Shown: positions 52,559 through 62,208 of the stretch, one piece after another
How positions within the stretch are numbered: the stretch's first letter is position 1
How the letters are laid out: the number at the start of each line of letters is the position of its first letter
From: Pedobacter westerhofensis
Lineage (GTDB): Bacteria > Bacteroidota > Bacteroidia > Sphingobacteriales > Sphingobacteriaceae
Length of the DNA stretch: 64,000 bases
Assembly: GCF_900182595.1 (NCBI RefSeq)
Contig: NZ_FXTN01000003.1
Coordinates: 496,001-560,000, forward strand
Direction of reading: 5' to 3'
Translations under genes and position numbers: made by a program
Notes under the pieces: model-generated
The model's database searches: none
What the model saw: only the letters and a program-made list of their open reading frames with translations
Told to the model about the DNA's origin: nothing

Positions 52559-54451
52559 TTATAGAGATAAATAAGTATACAATAACAATGAGATGATTCC
52601 AGCCACCATCATAAAAATATAGAAACCAACATTACCGGATTGCAGCAGCCTTACGCCTTTACTTGCTTCAGAGGTGCTCCATCCCAGTCCGTTCACAATG
52701 CCGTCTACGATTTTCTTGTCGAACACCCTGTAGAAAACACCGGATATCGCATCCAGAGGTCTTCTGATCACAATGTCATAGATCTCATCGATATAAAATT
52801 TATGATAGGACACTTCTGCCAGCACTGAACGTTTACTTTCATCTGCAACAGGAACGTGGTTTTGTTTCACATATTTGAAGTAAGCAATAATGATAGCGAT
52901 GATGACACCGATCACAGATACAGCCATCAGCATGTATTCTGTAGCGAAATCTTCTGCTCCTGCATGATGAGGGATGACAGGCGACAGCCAGCCTGATAAC
53001 CAGTGATGGCCGCCCAGCGCTTCAGGTATTCCTATGATTCCGCCTACTGCAGACAGAACAGCCAGAACGATCAGCGGGAAAGTCATGCTTGACGGAGATT
53101 CATGGATTTTCTCTTCTGCATGATGTGTGCCCCTGTAAGAACCAAAGAAAGTAAGGAAGATCATTCTGAACATATAGAAAGCTGTAAGGAATGCGGTAAA
53201 TACAGCGATAGCCCACATTACTTTGTTATGCTCATATACATGCGCCAGGATTTCATCTTTGGAGAAGAAACCTGAGAAAGGAGGCAATCCTGAAATTGCG
53301 ATCGTACCGATCAGCATGGTAATAAAGGTAACAGGCAGTTTTTTGCGCAGCCCGCCCATATGTCTCATATCTTGTTCGTGGTGCATTGCATGGATTACAG
53401 ATCCTGCGCACAGGAATAATAAAGCTTTGAAGAACGCATGGGTAATCACATGGAAGAAAGAACCATTGTATGCTCCTACTCCTAAGCCAAGGAACATATA
53501 TCCAAGCTGTGAAACAGTTGAGTAAGCCAGTACTTTTTTAATATCTGTTTGTGTCATTGCGATCACCGCGCCTAGTACTGCGGTGGCCAAACCAATAATC
53601 GCTATGACATGCTGTACAACTGGTGCAAGGTCAAATAGCACATTTGAACGTGCAATCATATAGATACCTGCCGTTACCATCGTAGCAGCATGGATCAGTG
53701 CAGAGACAGGCGTAGGCCCGGCCATTGCATCAGGCAACCACGTGAACAAAGGAATTTGTGCAGATTTACCACAGGCACCAACAAATAGCAATAAAGTGAT
53801 CAGTGCAACCGTTGAATTTCCCGGAAGCATGTTGCCTGCCAGTGGAAATACCTTTGCAAACTCTACACTGCCGAAAGTGGTAAAAATAAGGAATACGGCG
53901 ATCAGGAAACCTAAGTCCCCGATACGGTTCATTACAAATGCTTTTTTGGCGGCGGCGGCATAACTTGAATTGGTAAACCAGAAGCCAATGAGCAGGTAAG
54001 AACATAACCCTACGCCCTCCCATCCAATGAACATCACGATATAGTTAGATCCAAGAACCAGCAGCAGCATAAAGAAGATAAAGAGGTTCAGGTAACTGAA
54101 AAATTTGCCGAAACCCTCGTCGTCATGCATGTACCCGATAGAATAAATATGGATGAGGAAGCCGATGCCTGTAATGATCAGCAGCATGATTGCGCTCAGT
54201 GGATCAACCAGGAAAGAAAGCGGGATCTTCAACGAACCGGCACTGATCCAGTCAAACAGGAATATCTCATGCGACTTTACCGCATCACTGCCCAACGCTA
54301 AAAAGATACCGATACTTATAACAAAGGAGATGAGTATAACGCCACTTCCAATAAAACCAATCAGATTTTTAGAAAATGTATTTCTTCCCAGACCGTTGAT
54401 CACAAAGCCCAACAAAGGAATTAACGGAACCAGCCAAACTAAATTTATCAT
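52559..54451 (-). CDS. nuoL: NADH-quinone oxidoreductase subunit L
   Basis: This 630-residue subunit at the distal end of the complex I membrane arm has about 16 helices, a long amphipathic helix and a C-terminal anchor. Features are FLVDPLSAIMLLIITGIGF, MFIGWEGVGLCSYLLIGFW, IPLFTWLPDAMAGPTPVSAL, KKVLAYSTVSQLGYMFLGLG and AFFKALLFLCAGSVIHAMHH. It begins 21 bases after nuoK. Confidence 0.97.
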   Translation of the reverse strand: MINLVWLVPLIPLLGFVINGLGRNTFSKNLIGFIGSGVILISFVISIGIFLALGSDAVKSHEIFLFDWISAGSLKIPLSFLVDPLSAIMLLIITGIGFLIHIYSIGYMHDDEGFGKFFSYLNLFIFFMLLLVLGSNYIVMFIGWEGVGLCSYLLIGFWFTNSSYAAAAKKAFVMNRIGDLGFLIAVFLIFTTFGSVEFAKVFPLAGNMLPGNSTVALITLLLFVGACGKSAQIPLFTWLPDAMAGPTPVSALIHAATMVTAGIYMIARSNVLFDLAPVVQHVIAIIGLATAVLGAVIAMTQTDIKKVLAYSTVSQLGYMFLGLGVGAYNGSFFHVITHAFFKALLFLCAGSVIHAMHHEQDMRHMGGLRKKLPVTFITMLIGTIAISGLPPFSGFFSKDEILAHVYEHNKVMWAIAVFTAFLTAFYMFRMIFLTFFGSYRGTHHAEEKIHESPSSMTFPLIVLAVLSAVGGIIGIPEALGGHHWLSGWLSPVIPHHAGAEDFATEYMLMAVSVIGVIIAIIIAYFKYVKQNHVPVADESKRSVLAEVSYHKFYIDEIYDIVIRRPLDAISGVFYRVFDKKIVDGIVNGLGWSTSEASKGVRLLQSGNVGFYIFMMVAGIISLLLYTYLSL

Positions 54452-54472
54452 TTTATAATTTATTCTTAATAA

Positions 54473-54802
54473 TTACCACTTAAGGCGATTCAATACATTA
54501 ATATCTGTAGACTGTGTATTTCTGTACACCATCACAATAATACTCAGCCCTACTGCAACTTCTGCCGCGGCAAGCGCCATGATGAAGAATACGAATACCT
54601 GTCCTGAAGGATCATTGCTGTGTACCGAAAAAGCGGTAAGTAACAAGTTGACCGCATTGAGCATCAACTCTACCGACATAAAGATCACGATAGCATTTCT
54701 GCGGGTAAGCACGCCTATAACGCCAATGGTAAAAATAATGGCACTTAACCAGATGTAATGGTTAAGCGGTACGCCCTGTAAATCCTGAGTAATGTTTCCC
54801 AC
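54473..54802 (-). CDS. nuoK: NADH-quinone oxidoreductase subunit K
   Basis: This 109-residue subunit has three membrane helices. The conserved membrane Glu is in FMSVELMLNAVNLLL, and the second in MALAAAEVAVGLSI, both part of the proton path. Its start overlaps the nuoJ stop by one base. Confidence 0.95.
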   Translation of the reverse strand: MGNITQDLQGVPLNHYIWLSAIIFTIGVIGVLTRRNAIVIFMSVELMLNAVNLLLTAFSVHSNDPSGQVFVFFIMALAAAEVAVGLSIIVMVYRNTQSTDINVLNRLKW

Positions 54803-55299
54803 TATACTTTTTCTTTTTTAGTTAACAATACGGCACCTACCATTGCTGTCAGCAAAAGAATTGAAGACAATTCAAAAGGCAGCATAAAAGGGCCAAACAA
54901 TTCTTTACCCAGGTTTTTAACCAATCCCAGATTTACATTCTGCAGTACCAGCGGATCAGATGCTGCTGTAGCTTTTAGTGACCCGATCAGCGTAACCACC
55001 AGGCAGCAGCCTGCTACGATTCCTACCACTTTAACCAAACCTGATTTTAGCGGCTCATTATCCTTATTGAGGTTGAGGAGCATCAGCACAAACAGGAACA
55101 ATACCATGATTGCACCCATATAAACGATGAAGTTTACCACAGCCAGAAATTGCGCATTGAGCAGGATGTAATGGACGGTGAACGTAAAAAAAGTTACGAT
55201 CAGATAAAGTACGCTGTGCACAGGGTTCTTCGCGAAGATCACCATCAGTGAAAAGAAGATACTTAAGAAAGCGACCAGATAGAATACTGATGTACCCAT
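54802..55299 (-). CDS. nuoJ: NADH-quinone oxidoreductase subunit J
   Basis: This 165-residue subunit has five helices. The conserved MVIFAKNPVHSVLYLIVTFF and VVNFIVYMGAIMVLFLFVLM, including the pi-bulge TM3 region that moves during catalysis, are present. Upstream, a 75-base gap to nuoI holds a small hairpin (TGAGGC/GCCTCA, 55351-55367). Confidence 0.95.
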   Translation of the reverse strand: MGTSVFYLVAFLSIFFSLMVIFAKNPVHSVLYLIVTFFTFTVHYILLNAQFLAVVNFIVYMGAIMVLFLFVLMLLNLNKDNEPLKSGLVKVVGIVAGCCLVVTLIGSLKATAASDPLVLQNVNLGLVKNLGKELFGPFMLPFELSSILLLTAMVGAVLLTKKEKV

Positions 55300-55374
55300 T
55301 TATTATTTTTGTTTTAGGGCCGAAAGCGGCAAATGTATAAAATTGATATATGAGGCATACCGCCTCAGTTGCTG

Positions 55375-55875
55375 TTATTTCTTTACTAAAGGCTGTTCTA
55401 CCAGTTTATCTTTACCATAGATAAAATCTTTGCGCAGGTAATCCGACGGTACAATAGGGCCATCCAGATAGATTGCTTCTTTAGGGCAGGCTTCTTCGCA
55501 CAATCCGCAGAAAATGCAGCGAAGCATGTTGATCTCATATACGGATGCATATTTCTCTTCCCTGTACAGATCTTTCTCTTCGGGTTTACGCTCAGCAGCA
55601 ATCATAGTGATAGCCTCTGCCGGGCATGATAAAGCACAAAGCCCGCATGCTGTGCATCGTTCTTTTCCGTCTTCATCCCTTTTCAGAGAATGCATTCCTC
55701 TCCAGTTGATAGACATCTCGCGCTGAACCTCCGGATACCGGATGGTAGCTTCCTTTTTGAAGAAGTGACTGATGGTAATAGATAAGCCTTTTGTCAATGC
55801 CGGCAGATAGATCCTTTCAGCAAAAGTCAGTGGCTTCTGTATTAATACTTTCTTTTTATTGGTTAATGGTTCCAT
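55375..55875 (-). CDS. nuoI: NADH-quinone oxidoreductase subunit I (2x [4Fe-4S])
   Basis: This 166-residue subunit carries clusters N6a and N6b. Two complete CxxCxxCxxxC motifs are visible: CTACGLCALSCP (Cys 74, 77, 80, 84) and CIFCGLCEEACP (Cys 120, 123, 126, 130). It links the peripheral-arm redox chain to NuoB. It begins 33 bases after nuoH. Confidence 0.96.
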   Translation of the reverse strand: MEPLTNKKKVLIQKPLTFAERIYLPALTKGLSITISHFFKKEATIRYPEVQREMSINWRGMHSLKRDEDGKERCTACGLCALSCPAEAITMIAAERKPEEKDLYREEKYASVYEINMLRCIFCGLCEEACPKEAIYLDGPIVPSDYLRKDFIYGKDKLVEQPLVKK

Positions 55876-55908
55876 TAAACCTCCTTTTATATTCCGCAGT
55901 GCGGATAG

Positions 55909-56946
55909 TTAAAACTTTTCGACTATTGCAATCACGATACCCGTGATGATTACGTTTGCTATTGCCAGTGGCATCAGCACTTTCCATCCCAGGTGCATCA
56001 GCTGATCATAGCGGAAACGCGGGATCGTCCACCTTACCCACATAAAGAAAAAGATGAAGGCAAAGATTTTAATAAACAGCACGGCAGTTCCGATCAGCGG
56101 CGCCAGTACCGGGCCAGCTACAGATGCAACCCAGTCCATACCCGGGTAGTTATATCCACCGAAGTATAAAGTAGACATTACTGCCGAAGACACAAATATG
56201 TTGATATATTCTGCAAAAAGGTAAAAACCTAATTTCATCGATGAATATTCTGTGTGGTAACCACCGATCAGCTCGGTTTCACATTCCGGTAAATCGAATG
56301 GTGCACGATTGGTTTCTGCAAAAGCACAAACGATGAACAGGATAAAGCCCAGCGGCTGATACAGCACATTCCAGCGCCAGCCATGCTGCTGCTCTACAAT
56401 TTCTTTAAGGCTAAGCGTATTTGTTACCAGTAACAAGGCAATGATTGCCAGTCCCATTGCTACCTCATAACTGATGTTCTGCGAAGCAGCGCGGATAGCA
56501 CTTAACAGGGAATATTTATTGTTGGAAGCCCAGCCTCCGATCATTACGCCGTAAACACTTAAGGATACTACGCCAAAGATGTATAATACGCCGACGTTAA
56601 TATCTGTAACCTGCAGCGGGATCACCTTGCTGCCTAAAGTGATAGCGCTTCCCCATGGGATAACGGCAGTACCGATACAAGCGGTTAACATGGCTAGTCC
56701 GGGACCCACCATGAACAGCCATTTATTGGCATGTGTAGGGATAATCTCTTCTTTCATGAACATTTTCAGTCCGTCCGCCAGTGGCTGGAACATTCCTGCC
56801 GGGCCTGCACGGTCTGGTCCAAGCCGGTCCTGTAAAAATGCAGCAACTTTTCTTTCCGCATATGTAGAGTACATCGCGATCACTAAACTTATACCAAAAA
56901 TGATAGCTACAAGTATAAATTTTTCTATTACAAATGTGATATCCAT
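55909..56946 (-). CDS. nuoH: NADH-quinone oxidoreductase subunit H
   Basis: This 345-residue subunit forms the quinone-binding cavity with NuoB and NuoD. It has about eight helices. Conserved loops are RKVAAFLQDRLGPDRAGPAG, AASQNISYEVAMGLAI, ETNRAPFDLPECETELIGGY and FFFMWVRWTIPRFRYDQLMH. Its start overlaps the nuoG stop by one base. Confidence 0.97.
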   Translation of the reverse strand: MDITFVIEKFILVAIIFGISLVIAMYSTYAERKVAAFLQDRLGPDRAGPAGMFQPLADGLKMFMKEEIIPTHANKWLFMVGPGLAMLTACIGTAVIPWGSAITLGSKVIPLQVTDINVGVLYIFGVVSLSVYGVMIGGWASNNKYSLLSAIRAASQNISYEVAMGLAIIALLLVTNTLSLKEIVEQQHGWRWNVLYQPLGFILFIVCAFAETNRAPFDLPECETELIGGYHTEYSSMKLGFYLFAEYINIFVSSAVMSTLYFGGYNYPGMDWVASVAGPVLAPLIGTAVLFIKIFAFIFFFMWVRWTIPRFRYDQLMHLGWKVLMPLAIANVIITGIVIAIVEKF

Positions 56947-57950
56947 TAGAATTTAGCGGTTTTTTCCAATTCAACTTTGTTAGCTTCCTGTAAACGCAGG
57001 TTTTCCTGAATAACAGGCAATGGTATCATGGTTTCGTAGTGATTTGAAGAAATCACAGAAGCATCGCTGATATGTGTAGGGTGTTCAAGTACCCAGTCGT
57101 CAGTTTTCTTTTTCTCGAAACGGCAGGTATTACAGATAAACTCTTCTACCTCTCCGTAAATATCCTTGCGTGCTGTAACCCTTAAAACATCAGCGCCTTT
57201 ATACCAGAGCGTAACTTTACCGCTGCAGGTAGGGCAATCTCTGTGTGCATCCACAGGCTTGGTAAACCAAACCCTGTTTTTGAACCTGAAAGTTTTGTCG
57301 GTTAATGCACCTACCGGACAAACATCAATTACATTTCCGGAGAAATCATTGTCAACTGCTGTCTGGATATAGGTAGAAATCTCAGAATGGTCTCCCCTGT
57401 TGAGGATACCGTGAACACGTTTATTGGTAATCTGATCAGCTGTAAACACACAACGGTAGCATAAAATACAGCGGTTCATGTGCAGCTGGATTTTATCACC
57501 GATATCTATTCTTTCGAAAGTACGGCGCTCAAATTCATATCTTGTTTTCTGTAATCCATGCTCATAGCCCAGGTTTTGTAAGTCGCACTCACCTGCCTGG
57601 TCACATACCGGGCAGTCCAGCGGATGGTTGATCAGCAGGATCTCTACAACCCCTGCACGCGCTTCCATCACTTCAGGAGAAGTAATGTTCTGCACTTCCA
57701 TTCCGTCCATTACCGTGGTACGGCATGACGCTACCAGCTTAGGCATCGGTCTGGGGTCTTTTTCAGAACCCTTGCTAACCTTTACAATACAGGTACGGCA
57801 TTTCCCGCCACTGCCTTCCAGTTTAGAATAGTAGCACATTGCAGGAGGCACAATATCCCCCCCAATCTGCCTTGCAGCATTCAGGATCGTTGTTCCGGGT
57901 TCAACTTCAACAGTTATCCCGTCTATGGTTACCTTAACTTTTTCACTCAT
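56946..57950 (-). CDS. nuoG: NADH-quinone oxidoreductase subunit G, short form
   Basis: This 334-residue iron-sulfur subunit has the [2Fe-2S] site (Cys 39, 51, 54, 76), the N5 site with His109 and Cys 113, 116, 122 (HPLDCPVCDQAGECDLQNLG), and the N4 site (Cys 161, 164, 167, 211). The large molybdopterin-oxidoreductase-like domain of E. coli NuoG is missing. At its expected beginning there are CPTC (239-242) and CNTC (273-276), while the third Cys of the N7 motif is replaced by Val246. The length matches what I recall for Bacteroidota, so it is not a pseudogene. Confidence 0.92.
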   Translation of the reverse strand: MSEKVKVTIDGITVEVEPGTTILNAARQIGGDIVPPAMCYYSKLEGSGGKCRTCIVKVSKGSEKDPRPMPKLVASCRTTVMDGMEVQNITSPEVMEARAGVVEILLINHPLDCPVCDQAGECDLQNLGYEHGLQKTRYEFERRTFERIDIGDKIQLHMNRCILCYRCVFTADQITNKRVHGILNRGDHSEISTYIQTAVDNDFSGNVIDVCPVGALTDKTFRFKNRVWFTKPVDAHRDCPTCSGKVTLWYKGADVLRVTARKDIYGEVEEFICNTCRFEKKKTDDWVLEHPTHISDASVISSNHYETMIPLPVIQENLRLQEANKVELEKTAKF

Positions 57951-57967
57951 TGTTAAAGATATTCTCG

Positions 57968-59335
57968 TTAGTTATCTGTAGTCACTTCTGCTTTGGCAAT
58001 CGGCTCCGCATATTTAGCGATACCGTAATTGGTCTCCTGACTTTTCAGGGGCTCTCTTACATGCCATTCAAATTCGTCCCTGAAATGTCTGATTGCACTG
58101 GCAACAGGCCATGCAGCAGCATCTCCTAAAGGACAAATGGTATTTCCTTCGATCTTTCTGGAAACATCAACCAGCAGGTCGATATCGCTCATTTTTCCGT
58201 GACCGTGTTCAATTCTGTGCAATACTTTCTCCATCCATCCGGTTCCTTCACGGCATGGCGAACATTGTCCGCAACTTTCATGATGGTAAAAACGGGAGAA
58301 GTTCCAGGTATTCCTTACGATACACTGGTCTTCGTCAAAAGCAATAAAACCGCCTGAACCCATCATGGTCCCGGTAGCAAATCCGCCTTCAGAAAGTGAT
58401 TCGTAACTCATCAGCCTTGGCTCACCGTTTGCCAGTTTCAGCGTCAGGTTAGCAGGCAATACCGGTACAGAAGATCCTCCAGCTACAGTAGCCTTTAATC
58501 TTTTGCCATTGGCAATCCCGCCACAGTATTCATCAGAGTAGATAAACTCTTCTACAGGCAGTCCCAGTTCAATTTCGTATACTCCCGGCTTAACCAGGTT
58601 CCCCGAAGCTGAGATCAGCTTGGTACCTGTACTGCGCCCGATACCGATTTTTGTATATTCATCGCCACCGTCGTTGATAATAGGCACAACGGCCGCAATA
58701 GATTCAACATTGTTTACTACCGTTGGACAGCCATATAATCCCGCAATAGCAGGAAAAGGAGGTTTGATCCTTGGATTGCCTCTTTTTCCTTCGAGCGACT
58801 CTAAAAGCGCAGTTTCTTCACCACAGATATAAGCCCCGCCACCCGGCTGAACGTATAACTCCAGGTCGTAACCAGTGCCCAGAATATTTTTACCCAGGAA
58901 ACCTGCGGCTTTTGCCTCAGCGATCGCTCTTTCGAGGATCCTGATCTGCGGCATCATTTCTCCGCGTACATAGATATAAGACGTTTTAGCACCCAGGGCG
59001 TAACTTGCCACAATCATTCCTTCAATTAAAGCATGAGGAATATATGTCATCAGGTAACGGTCTTTAAAGGTGCCCGGCTCAGACTCATCTGCATTGCATA
59101 CCAGGTAGCGTGCAACACCCTCAGGTTTTGCCAGGAAGCTCCATTTCATTCCCGTAGGAAATCCTGCCCCACCGCGGCCGCGTAAGCCAGACTTTTTAAC
59201 CTCTTCAACCACTTCATCAGGAGTTAAAGTTTTTAAAGCCTTTTCTACAGCACGATAGCCGCCTTTCTGGCGGTAAACATCAAGAGTATTGATGCCTGGT
59301 ACGTTTATATGTTCTAATAAGAGTTTACGTGCCAT
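57968..59335 (-). CDS. nuoF: NADH-quinone oxidoreductase subunit F
   Basis: This 455-residue NADH- and FMN-binding subunit is where electrons enter. The nucleotide-binding glycine-rich loop GLRGRGGAGFPTGMKWSF is at about 50-67, NADESEPGTFKDRYLM at 81-96, PGGGAYICGEETALLESLEG at 164-183, and the N3 [4Fe-4S] ligands are Cys 355, 358, 361 and 401. Its start overlaps the nuoE stop by one base. Confidence 0.98.
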   Translation of the reverse strand: MARKLLLEHINVPGINTLDVYRQKGGYRAVEKALKTLTPDEVVEEVKKSGLRGRGGAGFPTGMKWSFLAKPEGVARYLVCNADESEPGTFKDRYLMTYIPHALIEGMIVASYALGAKTSYIYVRGEMMPQIRILERAIAEAKAAGFLGKNILGTGYDLELYVQPGGGAYICGEETALLESLEGKRGNPRIKPPFPAIAGLYGCPTVVNNVESIAAVVPIINDGGDEYTKIGIGRSTGTKLISASGNLVKPGVYEIELGLPVEEFIYSDEYCGGIANGKRLKATVAGGSSVPVLPANLTLKLANGEPRLMSYESLSEGGFATGTMMGSGGFIAFDEDQCIVRNTWNFSRFYHHESCGQCSPCREGTGWMEKVLHRIEHGHGKMSDIDLLVDVSRKIEGNTICPLGDAAAWPVASAIRHFRDEFEWHVREPLKSQETNYGIAKYAEPIAKAEVTTDN

Positions 59336-59847
59336 TATTTTTTGCGTAATTCTGCTATCAATGTATCAACCTTTTGCTCGTCAAGGTTTTCATAAAATGT
59401 GTATTCAGGGCCAATCTGCAATACCGGGCCAAAACCACAGGCTGCAAGACATTCTACCCCTCTCCAGCTGAACAAGCCATCTGCAGTAACTTCGCCTTCT
59501 TTTACGCCCAGTGTCTGCTCAATATGGTCCATCACCTTTTCTGCGCCAACCAGGCAGCAGGGTCCGGTACGGCACACCTCAAGTGTATATTTACCCTGAG
59601 GCTTAAGGAAGTACATGCTATAAAACGACGCAACTTCATACACCTCGATCGGCTCTATTTTAAGGTAATCTGCTACTTTATCCATGGCAGCGGCACTTAA
59701 CCAGCCCAGTTCTGCCTGTACTTCATGTAGCATAGGCAATAAGGCCGACTTCTGTTTGCCTTCAGGATATCTACTCGAGATCTCATCAAACTTTGTGATC
59801 AAAGCTGGCGAAAACTCTACAGGTTGTTGTTCTTCTACTTTAAGCAT
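59335..59847 (-). CDS. nuoE: NADH-quinone oxidoreductase subunit E
   Basis: This 170-residue thioredoxin-like [2Fe-2S] subunit pairs with NuoF. The cluster N1a ligands are Cys92, Cys97, Cys133 and Cys137 (VCRTGPCCLVGAE and VECLAACGFGP). The start overlaps the nuoD end by 8 bases. Confidence 0.97.
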   Translation of the reverse strand: MLKVEEQQPVEFSPALITKFDEISSRYPEGKQKSALLPMLHEVQAELGWLSAAAMDKVADYLKIEPIEVYEVASFYSMYFLKPQGKYTLEVCRTGPCCLVGAEKVMDHIEQTLGVKEGEVTADGLFSWRGVECLAACGFGPVLQIGPEYTFYENLDEQKVDTLIAELRKK

Positions 59848-61054
59848 CTAATTCTCCGGCAATAATATTCATACTACTCATGTTGATAATGGCATCAGAT
59901 AACAGCATTCCCTCACTCATTTTTGCATACATTGAGTAATTGATAAAACTAGGCCTTCTGAAATGCAAACGGTAAGGTGTTCTTCCGCCATCATTGATCA
60001 GATAAAATCCAAGTTCACCGTTTCCGCCTTCAACAGCATGATATACCTCAGCTTTTGGTGCATCAATCTCTCCCATTACAATTTTGAAATGGTAGATCAG
60101 TGCTTCCATATTGTTATATACTTCTTCTTTGGCAGGAAGATAAAAATCAGGAACATCAGCATGGAAAACTCCGGCAGGTTCATGTTTCAGTTTCTCCATT
60201 GCCTGTTCAATCAGGCTTACGCTCTGCCACATTTCTTCATTACGCACCAGATAACGGTCGTAAATATCACCGCTGGTACCTACAGGAACTTCAAAATCGA
60301 AGTCTTCATAGGAACAGTAAGGCTCATTTACACGAACATCATAATCAACGCCTGTAGCACGCAATAATGGCCCGCTCCAGCTATAGCTTAATGCATCTTC
60401 CGGCGTAACGCAGGCAACACCTGCAGTACGGTCGATGAAAATACGGTTACGGTTAAGCAGGCTTTCAAATTCCCTGAGCGCGACAGGAAATTCTTTCAGG
60501 AACTTATTGATTTTAGCAAATGCGATATCATTGAAATCTCTTTCAAATCCACCGATACGGCCAATGTTAGTAGTTAAACGTGCACCACATACTTCTTCAT
60601 AGATCTCATAGATATGTTCCCTGAACTGGAAAAGATAAAGGAAGGTAGTTGTTGCACCGGTATCCTGTGCGATGATCGTATTACAGATAATGTGATCTGA
60701 GATACGCGCCAGTTCCATGATGATGATCCTGAGATAATCAACACGTTTAGGCATTTTTATATTTAACAGTTTTTCTACCGTCATGTGCCAGCCCATGTTA
60801 TTGATCGGCGATGAACAGTAGTTTAACCTGTCTGTCAGCGGGGTGATCTGGTAAAATGGCCTGTGTTCTGCGATTTTCTCAAAAGCGCGGTGGATATACC
60901 CGATTGTAGATACTCCGCTTACAATGCGCTCTCCGTCTAACTGAAGTACATTTTGAAAAACACCATGGGTAGCCGGGTGAGTTGGGCCTAAGTTTAGGGT
61001 TACCAGTTCACTCTGGGGATCGTTGTCTGTATATACTGGTTGATTGTGATTCAT
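59840..61054 (-). CDS. nuoD: NADH-quinone oxidoreductase subunit D
   Basis: This 404-residue 49-kDa-type subunit is related to hydrogenase large subunits and lines the quinone pocket. Features are LNLGPTHPATHGVFQNVLQL with the quinone-site His, RIVSGVSTIGYIHRAFEKI, PINNMGWHMTVEKLL and the C-terminal MNIIAGELDA. The ATG at 61054 lies 4 bases after the nuoC stop and was chosen over one at 61090 that would overlap nuoC. NuoC and NuoD are separate proteins here. Confidence 0.97.
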   Translation of the reverse strand: MNHNQPVYTDNDPQSELVTLNLGPTHPATHGVFQNVLQLDGERIVSGVSTIGYIHRAFEKIAEHRPFYQITPLTDRLNYCSSPINNMGWHMTVEKLLNIKMPKRVDYLRIIIMELARISDHIICNTIIAQDTGATTTFLYLFQFREHIYEIYEEVCGARLTTNIGRIGGFERDFNDIAFAKINKFLKEFPVALREFESLLNRNRIFIDRTAGVACVTPEDALSYSWSGPLLRATGVDYDVRVNEPYCSYEDFDFEVPVGTSGDIYDRYLVRNEEMWQSVSLIEQAMEKLKHEPAGVFHADVPDFYLPAKEEVYNNMEALIYHFKIVMGEIDAPKAEVYHAVEGGNGELGFYLINDGGRTPYRLHFRRPSFINYSMYAKMSEGMLLSDAIINMSSMNIIAGELDA

Positions 61055-61058
61055 GTTC

Positions 61059-61559
61059 TTATCTACCAAAGTATTCGTCTTTTTTATCAACTCTGTTTGG
61101 ATCTTCCAAAGGATATTGCTTCAGCATGGGATGTACATCAAGTTCATCCATATTTAATATTCTTCTCAGATCCGGGTGACCTTCAAATTTTACTCCGAAG
61201 AAGTCATATGTTTCTCTTTCCATCCAGTTGGCACCATTCCAGAGAACAGTAGCAGTAGGGATTGTTGGAGTATGTTCATGAATAAAAACCTTTACCCTGA
61301 TCCTGATCTTATCCACCATGTTGTGCAGGTGATATACCACAGCAATATGATTTCTTTCAGGGTAATGAACAGCGGTAATGTCTGTCAGGTAATTAAATCC
61401 TGTACCGGCACTTTCCTTTAAATAACCAAGTACGCCGATAATCACATCTTTGGTTGTCTCAATGGTAAGCAAGCCATAAGGCTCGTTCACGCCGCTTATT
61501 TTGTTACCGAATTTATCGCCCAGTAATTTGATCAGATCTTCGTTGGTCATTGCAGCCAT
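61059..61559 (-). CDS. nuoC: NADH-quinone oxidoreductase subunit C
   Basis: This 166-residue 30-kDa-type subunit ends with the signature WMERETYDFFGVKFEGHPDL and RRILNMDELDVHPMLKQYPL. It is a structural partner of NuoD in the peripheral arm. Its start overlaps the nuoB stop by one base. Confidence 0.96.
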   Translation of the reverse strand: MAAMTNEDLIKLLGDKFGNKISGVNEPYGLLTIETTKDVIIGVLGYLKESAGTGFNYLTDITAVHYPERNHIAVVYHLHNMVDKIRIRVKVFIHEHTPTIPTATVLWNGANWMERETYDFFGVKFEGHPDLRRILNMDELDVHPMLKQYPLEDPNRVDKKDEYFGR

Positions 61560-62101
61560 TAGTCTATTCCGTATGAAGCCAACATTTGTTTGTATTGATC
61601 AGAATGCCTTCTTCTGCCAGACTCATTCCTTACCAGCTCCTGTATCTTACCAAAACCATCTAAGATGGCCTCAGGACGCGGAGGGCAGCCAGGAACGTAA
61701 ACGTCTACCGGAATAATCTCATCAATCCCCTGCAAAACAGAATAGGTATCAAAAATACCTCCGCTTGATGCACAGGCACCAACAGCCATTACCCAGCGGG
61801 GTTCTGCCATCTGAAGATAGACTTGTTTTAATACAGGGCTCATTTTCTTAGCGATAGTGCCCATTACCATTAACAAGTCTGCCTGGCGTGGAGAAAAGCT
61901 TAAACGCTCTGATCCAAAACGGCCAAGGTCGTAATGTGAACCCATGGTAGCCATAAATTCAATTCCGCAGCAGGATGTAGCAAATGGTAGGGGCCATAAT
62001 GAATGGGAACGGGCAAGGCCTACAACCTTGTCTAAAGATGTGGCGAAAAACCCAGATCCTTCAATGCCCGGAGGCGCGTCTACTATATTGATGTCACTCA
62101 T
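61559..62101 (-). CDS. nuoB: NADH-quinone oxidoreductase subunit B ([4Fe-4S] N2)
   Basis: This 180-residue subunit carries terminal cluster N2, ligated by Cys44, Cys45, Cys110 and Cys139 (FATSCCGIEFM, GACASSGG, YVPGCPPRPEAI). The ATG at 62101 (MSDINIVDAPPG) is the natural start; the frame runs open for 27 more codons without family similarity. nuoA ends about 107 bases upstream. Confidence 0.97.
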   Translation of the reverse strand: MSDINIVDAPPGIEGSGFFATSLDKVVGLARSHSLWPLPFATSCCGIEFMATMGSHYDLGRFGSERLSFSPRQADLLMVMGTIAKKMSPVLKQVYLQMAEPRWVMAVGACASSGGIFDTYSVLQGIDEIIPVDVYVPGCPPRPEAILDGFGKIQELVRNESGRRRHSDQYKQMLASYGID

Positions 62102-62208
62102 ATCATAAAACAAAAAAGGCTCATTCCAATACAGAATGAACCACAAATCTACAATATTTAGGAGCAAAAGATATGAACGCAACCAGATTTAGAAACGATC
62201 TAAATAGT

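Noticed and set aside
59963..60367. 134-codon plus-strand frame opposite nuoD
   Set aside because: Antisense to conserved nuoD residues; a shadow frame.
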